A stretch of 64,000 bases of DNA from contig CM065173.1 of NCBI GenBank assembly GCA_033026295.1, positions 9,403,517-9,467,516 of the forward strand, written 5' to 3'. Made by a program: the position numbers and the translations under genes. Position 1 is the stretch's first letter. Each line of letters starts with the position of its first letter. Under the pieces are notes generated by a model. The model saw only the letters and a list, made by a program, of their open reading frames with translations. It was not told the origin of the DNA and made no database searches. The DNA comes from Channa striata (taxonomy: Eukaryota; Chordata; Actinopteri; Anabantiformes; Channidae). This document shows, one piece after another, positions 48,812 to 61,865 of this stretch.

Positions 48812-51800
48812 CCCTTTTCCATCATGAGGACAAAGGCTGTTTTGTGTTTTTAAAATGTCTGTTTCAAACAAATACGCCATTAATGTTCCGAAAAGATCTA
48901 ACAGAAAGCGAGGACGAGATTCAGACACTGAAGGCTCAAGGTAACATTATAACATAACAATTTATTGACCGGCTTAAATCCAAAGTTCCACTCTTTTAAG
49001 AAGGATTAAAGCAATATCCTACTTGAAATGAAAGGCTATAATCTATTGTTGGTGAAGGATGAATAATATCTAGACTAGTGTGTTTTATTACCTTAAGCTC
49101 TTTTTGTCGTGTCTCCGACACCAGAGGTTAGTGTGCAACAGAAAACACTTCCCACTGAAATCCTAGTCATGTAAAGGTCACCGTATTAAACAAGCGAGCC
49201 CTATAGTGAGATAATGAATACCAGCTGCTGTCTGCTGTGTGGCTTCCAGCAGCACAGAGCAGATTTCTGCGGTAACGTTCAATTTGGGCTTTACATGTTC
49301 TCAGCAGCTCGGAGACATCTCACTCGGAGAGATGCCGTGTCACCACGAGCATATGGTCACTCTGTTTCCGAACATTAGGCATGTATGTCCCATGTGTTTG
49401 ATTGTGGCCACAAGCCGCGTGAAGGAAATCTTCCAATTTCTTGTCAGATGAATCACTGAAAATGCAATTACTGGATCAATCGCAGACTTTACTGAGCGGT
49501 TTTCCTTGAGCAGTTAGCTGACTCTCTGAATATGCTAAATCACTATCACATTTTGTAATACGCTTGTTATTTTTTTCAATTAATAAGAGTTTTTGTGAAA
49601 TATGGAACTAGTGTTGATAAAACCTCATGATGAATACACTAATTTCAAATTATTTTGCTACTGAGGACTGTTTACATCAAAAGCCGGGAGACCGTAACTT
49701 TGTGTCTTGGAGAATTTGCCATTTCCACTTTCAGCTACTTTCACATCTTAACTGAAATCTCTGCTGTTTGTCTCTGTCTTTGATTTATTTCTCTACTGCA
49801 CTTTTATGTCTCTCCTATTATCTGTATCAATCGGTATTCTGTATTGTTTGATGTTTTCCTTATTTTACCTAATCTACTTTTATCTCAGTTTGCCCTCTAA
49901 TTTATTAGGTTATTTTATTTTAACTGTCTTGCCCTAAGAAGAAGACTTTATGTTGGAAATGTTTTTGTAACTGGATGTGGCATAAAGAGACCATGGTCCA
50001 GTCTATAAACAGAACAAAGTTGTGAATATAAACAGGTCTGAATAAGAAAAGGAGCCTCAAATATTTATGATATTGGTTTGAAATACATATTGTTGCGTAG
50101 CCCAAAACATACTTGCACTGTTAGTAATGTTCTAAGATGGCAAACAATAGTCTGCTATTAAAAGTCTGGCTAAAGTGACTTACAGCAGAGCGAAATGATG
50201 CACATGGCGTGGAGTTTGTTCTCTGAGCGGATGTACGAGCGCATGCAGATGACGAAGATGTTGCCGAAGCAGGTGGTGGCGGAAACCACCCAGACGAAGA
50301 CCCTCAGCACGATGTTGGCCAGCAGGTCCTCGAAGGACGAGATGCCGTCGGTGTTGGGCTTGCAGCTGCGCACATGAGGAGCGTAGCCACAGTACTGGAA
50401 CTTCTTGAAGTAGCTGCGACGTTCGAGAATAAAAGAGTGAAAACTTGAACCAAGAAAAGCCTCTTTTGATTGTGATCTTAACTAAGGGCGGCACTGTAGA
50501 GCTTTGGAGATGGTGATCTTTTGTATTTGGTTGGAAATTCATGCTGGTTTTCTTTGAAAACGCAAGGGGCCAGTCAAGTAAAATGAAATAAAAGCAGCAT
50601 CATCCTAACTCAGTGTGAGCACATTAACACTCTCCGAGTGGCAGCGGTGACATGATCATGTTTATCACGTCAGTTTGGCTTTGCAAGTATCACCAAAGTC
50701 AACATGATTCTTCCTGAGGAGAGTGTGAATATATCAACAACCCACTTATTACAAATATCAACCCATCCATTATCTGTAACCGAGTGTGAATATCCCATTG
50801 GGATGAAGACAAAATCTCTATCTATCAGCTGTCGTATGCCCTGGACAGTCTATCACACAGAGAGACACACTCAGACAACCATTCACACTCAAAGGCAATT
50901 TGAAAATTTCATTAATTATCTAACATGCGTGTCTTTGGATATGGGAGAACAGAAAGACCGTGAGCAGCCAGGCCACAAACCCACTGTCTTCTAACTGTGA
51001 AGCAGTGTGAACCACTCCACCACCGTGCTGCCATAAATCTCACAGCAAATCTATCCAAAAGTTGAAGAGACATTCCGTCTGGATGAAAGGGGGTTTACCA
51101 AGTGACCAACACGTTGGCATCTGGTGACTTGGATCCCTGCAGCCATGTTGAAGACGTTGCTAAAAACCCCCAAAGCAGAAACACCAGCTGAATTTCAACC
51201 TCATTTGTTTCTGGACCAGCATTTTTTCTTAACAAAAGAAGAAAACATATTTTTTCTGTGTATTTCCCAGAGTTGCAGCAGCAGTTTTACTTTAGCAAAA
51301 CAAATTGTATCTCAATTTAACTGTATCTTACCACAACCTAAATAGAATAAAAATCCTTGAATAGCTTATGCGATTTGACTCAAGGCTGAAAAGGAATTTA
51401 TTTTTCCTCTGTTGTATGCTATCCAGGAAGTGCGGGTTCGTATCTCGAGCTGTTTTACACACAGATACAGGGATTAGACTAAGCCTGACTTATCATCTGC
51501 AGTTGGAACAGAATCGTGACAGCCTTGATGATGTTAGAAAAATGTGCGGGAAGCCTACGGTCCACAAGACAGTCCAGACCAAATTATGAGGATTAACGGC
51601 ATAAACATGGAACATGACAATGGAGTACTTACATATGAGTCAAGTATTTGAGAGGTTCAAACATCCGTCGTTGTATGTTTCCAATTTCTATCCCTTCTAT
51701 GCTCCTATGAATCAAAAAAAGGTATTTTTTCTTTGTTAGATGCCACAAAAACAGACATACTTTAGTATATAGATCAGATGGGTGTTTAAACACACACACA

Positions 51801-54800
51801 TGCACTCTGCACCACAGGTCATCTCCAAGGACTAACCGAGAAACATTTTAAAAGCCCAGATGCATCTTCTTTTATGCGCTGATACAGATATTGACCTTTG
51901 TGTGAACTCACGCATATGTCTCAAAAGCAAGAGCGCGTTATCTACATTATATCCAAATAACAGCGAAAACCCATTACAGCAAACACAGTGACTCTCACCC
52001 GACAGAACAATGCTGAAAGAATAATGACCTCCCTCAAGAGTGTCAAGGTCTTTTTGTCGTTGTCATCATTCGGCTTGATCGCACACTGCGTATGTTTGCT
52101 CCCTGCACATTTACGTTGAGACATAATGGTTCTGTTCTGCCAGCACCTCTAAACACAAAGCGGGTCTGACTGCAGGTTCTCAGCACACAGAGGAGTGCAG
52201 GATACTTACAGTGACTTCAGCTTATGCAGTTTGTCAAAGTGGTCAACTTGGAGCTCCACAATGGGATTATAGGAGATATTCCTAGAAAATATACAAGGAG
52301 TTTAAGTCACGTATATTACACGAACATTAATACTAACACACTTATTATTTTGATAAATTTTTTGGGGGGTGGGGCATTTGTTTCTGCGGTAGTTGTTAAC
52401 AGTGGAGGGGTTGGCAGAGAGAGAAAGCTGGCACAGTCCCTCAGAACCTGAAAAATGGTTAATACGCAGAGGACAGCTCCTCTGCGTATTAAACATCTAC
52501 TCAAGTTACTCTTTATGTGAACAGATTCTTCATCTTCTTCACATTCATGTTACAGGTGAGTTCAAACGTTTGGATCCGTTTATTTTGAAATGACAAAAAC
52601 TGTAAAACAGTATTTTTTCATCCTTATTTAATGCATATTCATCTTGTACAAATGTTACTTGATCAGAAATTATGTCAAGTTAACTTTTAATTCTTTGATT
52701 AAAAGGGGGCTACACCAATATATTTCCCATTATTTTATTTTTACTTTTTAAACATTATTGCTGTTACTTCTGATGATAAAAGAACATTTGTACCTGCTAA
52801 ATGCTAAATAATGCATTATTTTATTATGTTAGGTCTAGGGTGAAATCCGATTTCCTTAAATGTCATTTCAGTTTAAAAGGATGCACTTTTCCACCCAACT
52901 GTAATAATTGGAATGAAAGCAATGGAGCAAAGCATTATTCTCAGGGAGGCTGTGACACACCAAGCCATCGCAGCCTGTGTGGGCTCATCGCTGACCTTCC
53001 ATCGGCCTAATTTTCGAGGGATGTTGTCCCCCCATCAGCGGCTTCGCAGGTGATTTAGTATGTTCAGTTCACCCTGTTGTTCAAAGAGACCAATACAATC
53101 AGTCATTTAGACGCTTTTATCCAACTCACCACACACCAGCGGCAACTTGGACTTCAGTGAGAGTTAAACCCTGACACAAACTGTGGTTTGTGGACGACTC
53201 CTGCCATCCGAGCCACAGCCGCCCCGACACCCCCGAGCTCCCTCTGATTCAATACGGGCACAGTGGTAAACACACAGGTGCCATTTGTCTCATCAGACGT
53301 GCTCTCGATTAGAAGTTGCTGATAACAACGGTGGGATCGTGGTATGTCATGCTGCTTTCTGTGCGGTTTATATATCCACAGTTTTCCACTTTCCCTCCCT
53401 TTCTAATCTTTGCGGTGTGTTCAGTCGCCGCTTGTCGGCCCAGACGAAGCTGAGGTGTGTGTTAGCTTGGTGTGTCACAGCCCTTAGATGAAGAGCCACT
53501 GGTGACGGACAAAAGTCACTAAAGTATATATATTTGCAGGAAACTCACAAAAATTGCATATCCATCTTAATCCAATGCCACCCCATTATAAAGAAATGTT
53601 CTCTGCATTAAAACAATCAACACTAATCTATTGTCATTCATCCCTGCTGGAACGAAATGTTAAACGCTAATGCAATCTCATGAAATATGCATGTTCAAGT
53701 ACATAACATAACATATATCTCAGTGTATGTGTGGAAATAGAACTCACAGTTGGAGCAAATCCCCCAGTAAGACAAAGAGATTGGGAGGGATCGCCGTCAG
53801 CCTGTTGTTGGACAGATCCCTGCGCGCCGAGACAAGTCCACATCAATTCCACAAAAAAACACACAGTAGACAAATGCACAGAGATTTTTAAAAGACCATA
53901 GAGCCTGTGCAACTCTCAGAGGCCACTTTTGCATAAATTAATATAACACAGGCCTCTGGATGTGTATAATGTAAATACTTTTGATGCACCCATTAGTCCT
54001 TTGAGCCGGTGCGTGAACTTCATGCGCTCGGCTCCGGTTGTATTTGTGTAAAGGCAGACAGTGATGTGGCTGCAGGAAAGTGTGAGTTTTTACACTCAAT
54101 AAAAAGCGAGAGTCTCAGCTCTCACAAAACATGTTGAGCCTGCACGGCATTACAGCCGACCGAGGATACAGACAGCGTACAGTCATCACCTCTGACATGA
54201 AGGGCACCAAGGAGAAGCATCACCCAACCACCACAGGCCTGTTCACTTACTATTAGGTTCAACTTTGGGACAGAAATACTTTATCCGTATAAACACCAGA
54301 TTTAAATGATGCTCAGTCCCGTTCAATTTTTTCCCAGTGTCTAATAACTTTCCTCTATTTTTCCCTGCTTCCTCCCAGTTTAGCCAGTCCGACGTTGCAC
54401 GACTTCTATCAATCGTGTATGATGTATTAACTCTCACAACATGTTTTAATCGGCCTTCATTATCCAAAACGTCCAACTTCATTGCTCACGCTGTATGAAT
54501 GAGTCAATCACCTTCACGGTTCCAATAAAGTTTATTCAAATAAGATGGCTCTATTCTTAGTGTTGCCTAATGGCTTTACTTCTTTGATTCTACAAGGAAA
54601 GGAGAACAAGAGGAGGGTGAAGAAAATGCAGATTATGGAGCTGCAGATGGGTTGTGTCTCTGTTCTCCAGCAGAGTTCTGTGTATCACAGCAGTCTGTAA
54701 TTAGCCACAACATTAAACCACTGGGTGGTGAAGCCATAACATGCAAAGTACTATTGGCACTTCAGTGATATTTGAACCAGTTCACCCCCATTTATAACAT

Positions 54801-57800
54801 ATTTCGACAGCAACCATACAGGAAGTCAGTGGAAGTGCTCACACTGCAAGACAGCCGACCAAAGTCGATCAGCAGGAGGGCTACAACAACGCAACAGTAA
54901 GAATCAAAGTGTGAAATCGTTTTATATAATTGTTTATTGATATCTTTTATTATCATAAAAGGTAAAACGATCTGCACCTGTTTAGCACCTTCCTATCTTC
55001 TCAGCATCCAAATTGCTTTGCTCATTCACCCCCTACACCCACACACACATTGTGGACAGCAGCTGCTATGCAGGGCACTGGTCTGGGCCCCTGGGAGCAG
55101 CGTGGGGTTCAGTGTCTTGCCCAAGGACACTTTGACATATGGACTGGAGGAGCCGGGGATCAAAATTCACTAAAACGTATTTTCAGCAGACGGACAGCGA
55201 ATGTGAGCCTGACTTAAATTACGGCGTGTGTGGAACGTGTCAGCCGGAGCAGCAGTGTGGCTCATTGGAGCTCAGCAGCAGAGTAGAAAAGAAAAATTAG
55301 ACTTCAGCCACACCTGTAAGTAGGAACGATGGTTCTAAGAAAAGCATTGGGTAATTACATGATATGATTTGGATGATTGTACAAAAAACTCCTACAGCAA
55401 ATGTCATTCAAGAAACAGCTGCACGTTAAAGGATTTTCCTAGAAGTATTCAAAGTCTAGACAACCTTTGTGAGCCTGAGATACTGACTGATGCTGAAAAT
55501 CTACAGTAAAGCAGGTCAATTCAATAAAGGAGGAATAAACTTTGGAAGAAGAGTTTTTAAAGCTCATGAGGCTTTTAACAGCTACAATCGTGTTTGTTGA
55601 GGCTGAGGACTCCTCTGAGCCAAGTACAGCACATAAAACGAAAGAAACTCCGAGCGGATGCTCTGAAATTAATCCTCTGATCTGAAAGGATCACAGCAGG
55701 AGAACAACATCAGGCAAAAGTCCAGACATGCAGGCATGCCTTGTAGATTTTAACCTCTGTGTTTATGTAAAATCAGAGAGTACAGAGGAAAAAGCATGTC
55801 CATTGTAAAGTGAACACAAGGGGAACGCTGTTTAACAAGGACATGGATTGTGGCTCTTTATGACGCTGAATGTAGCTGCGAATGCAACAACGCTATGAAA
55901 TAAAGGGCGACTTCACCACTGTGCTACTTGCTTTATGACTTTATTCCAGGGTGTATCTGTAAATTAATGCTTTTAAACTTCCCTCTGACTTGCCTGTGTT
56001 ACATTATTTCTCTGGGTTTAGCTGAAAAACTGGATGACATCAACTGGATGAGTGTTTCATCAATCGGAGTTCAGATGATGTCATCTGCAGGAGCTGCAGA
56101 AACTGGTTTCACCGTGATCACAAACTGCAGTGTGAGCAACAAGATGACAGAATCTGAAGGGAAGGTTCCTTTTAAGTGATGTCATCTGGAGGCATTTTTC
56201 AGAGAGATACTTTAATATAAGTCAAAAATGAGTTTAATGGCATTTATGTGCATTTACTACCCAGACTAGAACTAAAAGAAGCAAGTTCAAAAAAAGTGAA
56301 GGCCTCCTTTAACATGAAACCTGCCAAAAATATTAATAAATGCATCTTGTTAAAGTTGAAAGAATGATCTGAAATAGTGAATAATTACTGCATCAAAAAA
56401 AGAAACTTTCTCACAAACCCACAATGAAAAACATAGAACTTGTCTGGAAAATTCGGGGTCTGTCTATTAGTTTTTTAAATTGGTCAACAAAACTATCCAT
56501 TTAATACAACGGTGACATTAGAGAAATACTAATATTAGTCATTTAACAAATCCAACCTCTGTAATGCTTTATTTTTCACATATTTTCCTGAAAACATTCT
56601 TGTTTTCAAAAATTAAAAATTTAGTTGAAAGGCCTGAGTGATTTATAATGTACATGGGAAAATAATCTGCTGGGTAACGTGCTACAGCTAATAATTATCA
56701 GCACGCTGTCACTCGTTGTCGTTCTAAATAAAAACTATAAGCAACTGACAGTACGTGATGAAGGCATCAGAGATTATTATTAAAAAAGATATCCCTAGTT
56801 CATCTTGTGCACAATATGTAGAAATGGGTTTGTGAAACGTTTTCAAGAAATATCAGGAAAAATGTGGGATCTGTAAGATGAAGCATTATCCCAACCTACA
56901 GTTTTTTAAAAACTTTCAATTAAAACAAAATACTTGCTCAAGGTGACATTTTGGCCAAGCATTAAAAGGTCAGGAAGTCTCAGAAAACCTTCCCGATGAT
57001 CCTCTGGGAACCACAGACCGCGCAGAAATCCGACTCAAACAAAACAAATGGTCTCTATTAGCGAAATGACTTTTGTCCTTGAATCATGTCAGTTGTTCCT
57101 TGCAGCTATGCTCAGTTTTTACTGCTCAGGAAGTTGTGGCACTTTAAGTCTCACAGCGATTGTGAAGGGTACAAAGATCCTTTTAAAACAAGATTTTAGG
57201 ACAAATCAAAGCATGACTCAGGTTTCGCCAAAGGGTTTGTCTACTGTTTTCCCTCATTTGCTCCTGCTCTGTTCTGGCATTTCCAAAGTCCCCGTGATTT
57301 GATTGTGCTCCTACAAAGTACAAGGTATTACTATTCACCGTACTGTTGTAATAACAATCTGAAGGAGGTTAGGTTTGGTGGACGGGTCGTGAACCACGTG
57401 ACTTTCGTACAGGGTGTAATAAACAACCTTGGTGTTGCCAGCAGTCAGGATCATTAGGGAAGCAGTGATTTTGAACTGCGGTGTCTCTACTAACCCTAAC
57501 CATCTCTATTAAGCTGACCCATATATTTTTGAGTGTTTAAAGCAAAAGAACAAGTAGAAATCTCCATTTTCGACCAAATGCTGGCACCAAGAGCAGTTTT
57601 AACTGGCTACACTGGGCCGTATGAGAGGGACAGGACGAAAAACTACATGAATGTTTGAGGCCAGGAAAAACATCTTCAAAGTGACCCACATCGTCAGCGA
57701 ATGTACTGTACAGAAAGGTTTTGATGTTTTCTCCCACAGCATTTGCTTGTGCAGTCAAACAAAGTGAACTTACAGTTCTCCAAGCTTCTGGAGGACGGAA

Positions 57801-60800
57801 AGCGCCTGTTCGTGTATATGGCTGATCCGGTTTCGCTGTAAAACCCTGGAGAAAGGCAATGAACACAAAGCATTAGTACTTGTTGACCTTCTTAACCCTG
57901 TTTAATGAACTGGCAGCATTGATTTCACGCATAGATACCGACAAATCACATTTGCAAGCTTCCCGCAGAACAAGTGAAAAAGTCAAAGTTACATTTTATA
58001 AGTAGAAACTTTGCTTTTGTCATAAATTACATGATGTAATTTATACTTACAGAACCGTTAACATGCTGCAAGAGCAGAAGGAGGAATTTCCAATGGATTC
58101 TATAAGATTTCCCTCTAAATCCCTGTGGTTATAAAAAGCACAAATACATAAGAAATGTGCAGACACACACCGACACACAGACAGGTAAAATAAATTCATC
58201 AAAAGATGTGTCACTTTTACGACACAACAATATTGGCTACTTTTTTTGGCTACAACAAGCTACTTTTGATCTCTTGACATCCTACTTACAGCCAGTTCAA
58301 TCTTGGCATTTGTTGACAGATGTCATCCAGCTTTGTCAAAGAGTTGTTCAGCAAAACCCTGTCAATCAGCGAGACACAATATAACAAGGTGCAGCACTTT
58401 CCCCGTCAATTCTGCGAGACGTCCCTTTCATTCTAAACAAATCAATAGCTCTAATAAATGGCAGGACATTTGGTGATTTGAAAGGACGCCACAAGGACAA
58501 GACTGTCTGCTTTATTGTAGAGAAGAAAGAAAACTCACAGCAAAACAAGGGAGTTCAGTCCTGAGAAAGTCATGGAGGAAATCTGATGAATATTGTTATT
58601 TTCCAGAATCCTATAAAAAAAAAAAAAAAAAAAAATGGATATACTTTCAGCCTCATTTGCAGTTTATTGATTCAGAAGAAAAACTATCAATATATATGTC
58701 TGTGATATTTTACCTGTATACTAGAAAAAGAAAATCTGAAGGAATTATTCATCACAAAGCTCTCTGCCTATGGCAACCCAATATTCACAGAGGGTAAAAT
58801 ATTTCAGCATTTGTACTTTTTTTTTTCAAGAAGAAAGTAAACATACAACCACTCTAGCTTGTGCAGGTCCCGGAAAACCCCTGGCATCAGGACAGATATC
58901 CTGTTGTAGCTCAGATATCTGAGAGAGAAAAGGAGACGTCGGAAGGTTACATGAAGAGGAGGCTTCAGTAAACTATTCAAAACTTTATCCAGGCATTTTA
59001 AAAGCATTTTGTAATTCGTGCTCGTCTCTAAGGGGCTGTACTTATAACACACTGTACTTTACATGCATCTACCGGGGCTGTGACACTATCAGGAAACAAG
59101 GTTTTGCTGAACGTATGTGAAATATTATTTCATTAGCAGGGAACAGGCGCACTTCTACTCGGCTGGGAAAAAAAATGGTCTTTTCATTATTTTCCAGAAC
59201 AAAGGCAGCACTCTAAAGTTAGAGCAATATATGTGAAATATTGTCTCTGTGTGCGACTGCTTATTTTTCCAGCCTAAAAACACACATTACCGCAAAGTTA
59301 ACCCCAATGTTCTGGAAAGTCCAACCTGGCTGCAACAATTGGCTTCTAATAAAGAACAAGTCTTTAGTTTGTTGTTGGCTCGTGTGTAATTAGAATTTTG
59401 AGAACATATCTCGACCAAGCGAATAAAGCTTTAAGGGCAAGTTACCATGGTAACAAATTAAAAACATCTACTGAAACAGCACTAACTAGGTCATATAATT
59501 TATGAAAGACCCCTCTTGTATTGATGTTTAGCCTCAAAACTCATTTTTGGCCTCATATTGCACTTTATGGTTATCACGCAGGACATATTACTGAGTATTA
59601 CTGAGGCCCATAGGATCAGAAAAGTGACTATTTATATCAAGTGATTGCTGAAAGTTTGACACAGAAAAGGCTCTGCTCTTTTAAAGGGCCTCTCAAACAC
59701 TCTACCCCCCTTCACATACATGATCCATAAATTAAAATTAAATCAGCAATTACAAAAACAACAGGAAATTTTAAATAATAATAATAATGATGCATTTTCA
59801 GATATAATACACTATATATTGACAGAGTTAATCTACCTGGTTGCATTGGCTACAAAATTCTAATGTGACCAAATATAAAAAAAACTAAATTTACACAATA
59901 ATGCAATTACATAATAAATACATGTTATTTATTTTTATTTATTTATAATGACAGTGATTTATTTCAGCCTCAGATTTTGGTCAGTTTACAGCAGCTTGTC
60001 ACTCTGACAAGAGGAGGCACCTGGGCTGGCCAATCAGAATTCAGGGGTGGCAGGTGCCACCATGGCCCCTCTCTGGGCCTGCCCCTGACTATATGGATGC
60101 AAGTCTCATGCTACTTTTAGCGTGATTCTCAAAAGCAAAACAAATAAAAAATCTGTCTGTGAATGACGTGTAACAGAAATAAGGAAACTTACAGTCTTGT
60201 TAGGTTATAGAGCCCCCTGAAGGCGTCGGGATTCACATCGTGAATTCTGTTGTACTGGAGATATCTATCCAAAGGAAAGAAGCACGAGTTTGTGATTCAT
60301 TTAAATTATGGATGAATCAAAATCAAACACACACACACACAACGACTAAATGTGGTTGAGTGTCAAATAGAAACACTGTTAACAATTATATTGTAATTAA
60401 AAAGCACATTATCCTATTAGTGTGTGATTTCGAACAATCGTGGCCTGTTTGCCATCACACGCTGTGAGCTCAGCAAAGCTCGGCTGTCACCTGTGTTTAT
60501 TTTATGCACCTGTCAGCTCATCTGCATGTTTGTTCATGCACGCGTCAGATGTTTTCAGTCCAGTCACACCTTCAGAGCGGTGACTGAGGGCTGACAGTAC
60601 AAAGCACTCAAAGGCTTCCTGGCAGATGATCAGACCTATTCTCCCGCCACCGCAGTCGGCGGCACTGTGTGAGGTTGATAAACAACATAAATCGGGGATG
60701 AATGTATTCATCCAAAGAACAGAAGAATGCCTTCTGTCAGCACTCCCAGCAGCGTTTCACTTATCAGCTTTGTAGGTGTGAACCGTGTTTGTTGCATTTG

Positions 60801-61098
60801 TGACTCAAAGTCTGGTCATTATGTCAGCTCATGGGTATCATGGAGGCATTACCCGTAGTGAATGAGGAGGTAATGCTCACGTATTATACATGCTGCGCCG
60901 AATAAAGGACGGGTTAATAAAAAAGGACAATACAGCAAAACTAAACCAAAATATATATATAAATGTAACAACGTTTAACAAATTAGATTGGAATAATGTG
61001 CAATCCAGAATGCATGAGAGACTCACAGCTTCTGTAGGCTCTGGTACTTAAAGAAGGTGTTTGCTCGGAGCTGCTGCAGCCGGTTCCTCTGCAGGGAC
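46171..61098 (-). CDS. RXFP1: Relaxin family peptide receptor 1, 5' part outside the window
   Basis: Role (family knowledge): plasma-membrane receptor for relaxin, Gs-coupled, with LDLa module, leucine-rich repeats and seven helices. Fourteen exons, 5' to 3' on the minus strand: 61098-61027, 60264-60193, 58918-58847, 58610-58539, 58358-58290, 58122-58051, 57845-57774, 53819-53748, 52281-52210, 51704-51633, 50413-50184, 48730-48320, 48201-47983, 46598-46171. All phases close; 667 residues are present. Seen: ten LRRs; the hinge YFKKFQYCGYAPHVRSCKPN; TM1 (VFVWVVSATTCFGNIFVICM); LTLEKYICIVYPF in place of a DRY motif; YGTNGVCFPLHSE in the second extracellular loop; KRFFSIVITDSLCWIPIFVL (TM6); NSALNPILYTL (TM7). 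The tail keeps EMWPLQE, then a fish-specific Thr/His/Gln-rich end. Missing: signal peptide, LDLa, LRR N-cap. RXFP1 rather than RXFP2 is chosen by the ETFDH neighbourhood and residue identity. Confidence 0.95.
46190..46232 (-). repeat. CA-rich repeat inside RXFP1 coding tail
   Basis: An imperfect GT run on the plus strand (TGTGTGTGTGTG interrupted by GTTTTGTGTGG) is translated on the minus strand as the Thr/His/Gln-rich end of RXFP1 (VTHTPTQNHTHTQTNEETNN). Confidence 0.8.
47386..47436 (+). repeat. L2-like 3' tail in RXFP1 last intron
   Basis: GACTTTGGATAAAAGTGTCTG followed by TCAAATGACTAAATGTAAAA, close to the tail at 14518-14580. Confidence 0.6.
48773..48809. repeat. CA/GT dinucleotide microsatellite
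   Basis: About 18 pure AC units. It lies about 40 bases upstream (on the minus strand) of the splice acceptor of the RXFP1 exon 48730-48320. Confidence 0.95.
52459..52492. repeat. 15-bp inverted repeat (hairpin)
   Basis: Arms 52459-52473 (TTAATACGCAGAGGA) and 52478-52492 are exact reverse complements around a 4-base loop CAGC. It lies in an RXFP1 intron, about 180 bases from exon 52281-52210. Confidence 0.9.
55015..55168 (+). repeat. Teleost dispersed repeat (SINE/LINE-like)
   Basis: The order CTCATTCACCCCCTACACCC, CTATGCAGGGCACTGG, GTGTCTTGCCCAAGGACACT, ATGGACTGGAGGAGCCGGGGATC is that of a very common teleost repeat. It ends just where a reversed tRNA-like B-box would follow. It lies within an RXFP1 intron. 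Confidence 0.6.
55902..56312 (-). mobile_element. Fold-back MITE-like element, copy B
   Basis: The same family as 43104-43472 and 61866-62247, in the opposite orientation. It starts TAAAGGGCGACTTCACCACT and ends AAGTGAAGGCCTCCTTTAA, so the ends are inverted repeats of each other. The inner TGATGTCATCTGGAGG block is present. Non-coding, in the 3.9-kb RXFP1 intron between exons 57845-57774 and 53819-53748. Confidence 0.7.
58615..58636. repeat. 22-base A homopolymer (T on the RXFP1 strand)
   Basis: Lies directly before the acceptor TATAG of RXFP1 exon 58610-58539 and forms its whole polypyrimidine tract. Confidence 0.9.
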
Positions 61099-61374
61099 CT
61101 AATGGGCAAGAAAAGCACAGTCGCCCTGTTCACCCCTCATTTTCACTTATGCATAAAATGATGTATCTAATTTAATCCAACACCTTCCACTTTTGTAAAT
61201 AATGTAGTGTCACAACATTATATACAGCAAAGAGAGGGGGAAACAAAGGTCCAAGGAGACACTTCACTCAGTAAACTGTAGCCTTCTTTCTTCATTGTTT
61301 TTTAGTGTCTGTAAGAGGCTCCGAATTACCCAGTTGATTCCAAAGCTTTTAACGAATTAGAATCTGATTAAGAG

Positions 61375-61376
<2 letters not shown>

Positions 61377-61405
<29 letters not shown>
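61377..61405. repeat. CA dinucleotide microsatellite
   Basis: About 14 pure CA units within the RXFP1 upstream intron. Confidence 0.95.
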
Positions 61406-61407
<2 letters not shown>

Positions 61408-61865
61408 TCACATTAAGTTCTTATAAGTGGTCAGTTATGGGACTATGCAAGATTTTCCTGCTAGCGCCACAGTCTCTTAGGACTGGCTGTTCTCTAATGC
61501 TACAGTCTGTGCGCTGTCATTTTTAGCCAAAGAACAGATGACTCTCATCCGCTTTTGTGGCACCGGTGAAGACACACCACATTCCTGGAAACATACAAGC
61601 CTTTTTCCCAAAATACATGCAGCAACATTTTCATCTTCTTACTCCTACTGAGCTCGCCAGTCACACCAATCAGAGAAGGTGAGGTCCTGTGCGTCATTTG
61701 CCAACATAGAAAGGAACTCTGTAACCACGTGACACCACTATTTGACACCCTGCATGGATTAAGTCACATACTCCAGCTTGCCTGCTTCTTAAATATTGCC
61801 TATTGCAGCTTTCTGAAGCTGCATCATGATCAATATTGCAACAATATTGTAAATGTGTCCAACGT

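Larger units (their letters stand above)
51633..61098 (-). other. Array of ten one-LRR exons in RXFP1
   Basis: Ten consecutive exons each encode one leucine-rich repeat. Nine are exactly 72 nt, one (58358-58290) is 69 nt. All introns between them are phase 2, splitting a leucine codon CT/G, CT/A or its equivalent. The repeating unit reads xLxxNxIxxIxxxxFxxLxxLxxL. Any one 72-nt exon could be skipped without breaking the frame. Confidence 0.93.
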
